Of a stretch of 64,000 bases of DNA, positions 63,485 through 64,000 are shown piece after piece. Location of the stretch: positions 310,001 through 374,000 of the forward strand of contig NZ_WOFB01000001.1 of the NCBI RefSeq assembly GCF_009733865.1. Direction: 5' to 3'. Position numbers and translations under genes: made by a program. Source of the DNA: Oceanobacillus salinisoli (GTDB lineage: Bacteria > Bacillota > Bacilli > Bacillales > Amphibacillaceae). The notes under the pieces are model-generated. The model worked only from the letters and a program-made list of their open reading frames with translations, ran no database searches and was not told the DNA's origin. Each line of letters starts with the position of its first letter. The stretch's first letter is position 1.

Positions 63485-63595
63485 TGCAGCTAATTTAGGT
63501 GATATTGTAAATAATGCAAATCAAATGATAAAACGTGATAAACATCTTTTCAAAAAAAGTTCCTATTGAATATTTTAAGATAAAGGAGGGATTAT

Positions 63596-63868
63596 ATGTT
63601 TCCAACAGGCAGACCTAGGGGACCAGCAAGACCAACGAGGCCAATGCATCAGACGCCACCACGGCCACCGCGTGATCCTTTTATGTTTGGTGGTCCAGGG
63701 AGACCAGTACAAGGGCAGCAACAGAATTCCGGTATTCAAAATGTACTATCCATGTTTCAGTCACCAGACGGAAATCTGGATTTTGAAAAAGTAATTGGAA
63801 CGGCCCAGCAAATTAATGGGATTTATAAGCAAGTAAGTCCAATGATCTCCAGATTTATTAATCGATAA
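63596..63868 (+). CDS. YppG/YqfQ-like small protein
   Basis: 90 residues. A Pro/Arg-rich start (RPRGPARPTRP, PPRPPRDPFMFG) and a helical end (VLSMFQSPDGNLDFEKVIGT then INGIYKQVSPMISRF). This layout resembles YppG and YqfQ, small spore-former proteins of unknown function. ATG 63596 behind AAAGGAGGG. Confidence 0.72.
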   Translation: MFPTGRPRGPARPTRPMHQTPPRPPRDPFMFGGPGRPVQGQQQNSGIQNVLSMFQSPDGNLDFEKVIGTAQQINGIYKQVSPMISRFINR

Positions 63869-63969
63869 TATAATCCAGCACCTCAGGAAGAGTACCATTT
63901 TAAGGTGGAAACAAAATAGACTAATTTCATATGATAGTATATTCAATTTAAAGTAAGGTGGGATAAAAA

Positions 63970-64000
63970 TTGCAGAAAACCTATTTGGATTGTTTAGCAG
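63970..64000 (+). CDS. 5' start of a gene cut by the window edge
   Basis: TTG 63970 stands ten bases after AAGGTGGG and opens a frame reading MQKTYLDCLA up to the edge. Too short to identify. Confidence 0.4.
   Translation, partial: MQKTYLDCLA

Overview
The window looks like the chromosome of a low-GC, spore-forming member of the Bacillaceae, most like the Oceanobacillus/Virgibacillus group. The evidence is the AT-rich sequence, strong AGGAGG-type ribosome binding sites, many TTG starts, SAM-riboswitch, T-box and PyrR RNA regulation, CotF-like and other spore-type small proteins, and gene order shared with the Bacillus subtilis yt* region. The genus is inferred from protein resemblance only. 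There is no rRNA, tRNA, prophage, transposase or CRISPR array.

Layout. 1-8.4 kb: a truncated gene, a secreted hypothetical protein, the Nudix hydrolase ytkD, the ytlA-ytlC-ytlD ABC transporter, pckA, and metK behind a SAM riboswitch. 8.9-15.2 kb: ytoA, ytpB, a zinc-ribbon membrane protein, ytqB, and leuS behind a T-box. 15.2-17 kb: a gene-free repeat region holding a 12-copy 52-bp tandem array and a large Bacillus-type repeat. 17-21.4 kb: a secreted protein, a PAP2 phosphatase, a GT4 glycosyltransferase and a dicarboxylate symporter. 21.6-30.1 kb: a second yt* block (ytfP, murJ, an RsuA-type pseudouridine synthase, thpR, ytlQ-like, ytmP, ytzH, trmB). 30.4-45.3 kb: spore-coat-like and low-complexity small proteins, YitT and MFS transporters, ssuACB, yqhV, two DUF2512 proteins, nrnB, DUF2243 plus CtaG, a DUF421 protein, DUF2935 and a Dph6-like PP-loop ATPase. 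45.4-57.7 kb: a dense block of envelope/lipid genes (MGD-type glycosyltransferase, YkoP-like, three phosphoesterases of different folds, lipid kinase, PlsC, dehydrogenase, aldolase-type protein, second GT4, monoacylglycerol-lipase-like hydrolase). 57.8-64 kb: small spore-type proteins, two pseudogenes (a P-loop kinase and rbsK), and pyrP behind a PyrR attenuator.

The spaces between genes carry at least six dispersed non-coding repeat families: (A) a MITE-like element of about 430-480 bp with terminal inverted repeats; (B) a ~150-bp two-hairpin element; (C) a ~125-bp hairpin element; (D) a 30-bp REP-like sequence, one copy of which supplies the ribosome binding site of nrnB; (E) a ~260-bp element ending in GTTCAAAAAG; and the 52-bp tandem array. 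None encodes a protein.

The best candidates for undescribed biology are the 45.4-57.7 kb envelope/lipid cluster, especially its dehydrogenase, aldolase and glycosyltransferase run, and the repeat families, which are placed at gene ends and inside regulated leaders. All family names come from reading motifs; no database search was possible.
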